6,291 nucleotides of DNA from Sphingobacteriaceae bacterium (GTDB lineage: Bacteria; Bacteroidota; Bacteroidia; Sphingobacteriales; Sphingobacteriaceae). The notes below the pieces were generated by a model. That model had not been told where the DNA came from and ran no database searches. It saw only the letters and a program-made list of their open reading frames with translations. A program made the translations under genes and the position numbers. The number at the start of each line of letters is the position of its first letter. The first letter of the stretch is position 1. This document shows, piece after piece, positions 5,494-6,291 of this stretch. The stretch lies in the NCBI GenBank assembly GCA_025450155.1, contig JANWIB010000133.1, positions 1 to 6,291 on the forward strand, read 5' to 3'.

Positions 5494-6291
5494 ATGTTAA
5501 ATAGAAGGCACCTACGGGTAAAAGTGTTGCAGGCATTATACGCTTATCATTTATCAGAAAATAAATCGGTTAAATTATTTGAGAAAACGTTGCTTGAAAG
5601 TGTGGATGATGTGTATGAAATGTACGCCTGGATGCTTTCTTTGTTTATAGAAGTTGCTGATTATACGTTAATTGATGCTGAAGAACGGGCCAATAAGCTT
5701 CTTCCTACAGAAAAAGATCTTAATGTAAGTACCAAATTACATACCAATAAGTTTATCGTAGCGCTAAAGGATAACCCCGAATATCTTTCAGCGGTGAAAA
5801 AATATAAGACTTCATGGGCTTTTGATCCGGAGATTGCAAAAATTATATTTAAAACGCTAAAATCAACCCCGGATTATGAGCAATATGTTCAACAGGAAGA
5901 TACCTCTATACAAACAGAAAAAGACATTATTAAATACATCTTTAAAAAAGTAATTCTGAAAACGCCGAGTGTAGAACAGGTTTTTGAGGAGAAATTTATT
6001 AACTGGCCGGTAGATAAAGAAGTTTTACAGGCTTTGATGGCAAAAACGTTTAAAAATTTCCAAAGCGAAGATCCCCTGGAAAATAAGTTAGCACAATTAG
6101 TTCCAAATTGGGTGGAGGACCGTCAGTTTATTATTGATCTGTTTAATAAAACCATTGCTTTTGATGCAGAATGGCAAAATTTAATATCGAAAAAAACAAA
6201 AAATTGGGAGGCCGAACGAATTGCCTTAATGGATACCTTATTAATGAAATTAGCGATTACAGAATTGACTCAATTCTCTTCTGTTCCGGTA
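5494..6291 (+). CDS. nusB: Transcription antitermination factor NusB, long Bacteroidota form, C-terminus cut by window edge
   Basis: NusB binds boxA RNA together with NusE (S10) and helps antitermination of ribosomal RNA transcription. The frame is open from ATG 5494 to the last base, 266 codons, with the C-terminus missing. Seen: the N-terminus MLNRRHLRVKVLQALYAYHLSE matches the NusB first helix, where an Arg-rich start precedes the QALY motif. The segment from about 210 onward (RQFIIDLFNKT, then NWEAERIALMDTLLMKLAITEL) matches the C-terminal NusB helices, including the RIAL-x(7)-L-x-I-x-EL pattern, and SSVPV precedes the expected conserved end. Between these halves lie about 150 extra, mostly helical and charged residues, making the protein more than twice the length of the 139-residue Escherichia coli NusB. 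This elongated form is usual in Bacteroidota annotations. There is no Shine-Dalgarno sequence. The gene is divergent from the ABC exporter and has its own -7 element. Confidence 0.9.
   Translation, partial: MLNRRHLRVKVLQALYAYHLSENKSVKLFEKTLLESVDDVYEMYAWMLSLFIEVADYTLIDAEERANKLLPTEKDLNVSTKLHTNKFIVALKDNPEYLSAVKKYKTSWAFDPEIAKIIFKTLKSTPDYEQYVQQEDTSIQTEKDIIKYIFKKVILKTPSVEQVFEEKFINWPVDKEVLQALMAKTFKNFQSEDPLENKLAQLVPNWVEDRQFIIDLFNKTIAFDAEWQNLISKKTKNWEAERIALMDTLLMKLAITELTQFSSVPV

Noticed and set aside
1..6291. CRISPR array, tRNA, rRNA, insertion sequence or defence system
   Set aside because: No spaced direct repeats, cloverleaf-like sequence, transposase motif or terminal inverted repeats were seen on either strand.

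Overview
The window looks like an ordinary chromosomal segment from a Bacteroidota bacterium, most likely from the Sphingobacteriales or Cytophagales side (Pedobacter-like), although genus cannot be read from the sequence alone. Four things point there: AT-rich DNA with no Shine-Dalgarno sequences before the starts; several matches to the Bacteroidota -7 promoter element TAnnTTTG; a DUF3276/PUR-type nucleic-acid-binding protein; and an elongated NusB of the kind found in this phylum.

Layout. Positions 1-1697 (minus strand) hold a probable two-gene unit: an agmatinase-family ureohydrolase (speB-like), then 24 bp later the P-loop ATPase ychF, which runs off the left edge and lacks about its last 100 residues. 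Divergent from it, 1836-3041 (plus strand) holds a 75-residue two-helix membrane protein followed 9 bp later by a DUF3829-like lipoprotein. The 125 bp between this unit and the converging DUF3276 gene contain a perfect 50-bp palindrome and a second hairpin with a T-run, both read as terminators. Positions 3167-5370 (minus strand) hold an ABC exporter half-transporter and, downstream, the DUF3276 gene, which has its own promoter. Divergent from the exporter is nusB (5494 to the right edge, incomplete).

Function. Most genes are housekeeping or widely conserved: polyamine or guanidino-compound metabolism, a ribosome-associated ATPase, an exporter, a nucleic-acid-binding protein and transcription antitermination. 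No mobile element, CRISPR array, tRNA, rRNA or defence system was seen. The least explained part is the small membrane protein plus lipoprotein pair. Other points worth a look are the Asp-for-Glu change in the exporter's Walker B motif, the exporter start codon, the long palindrome, the repeat in the DUF3276 leader and the large insertion in NusB.
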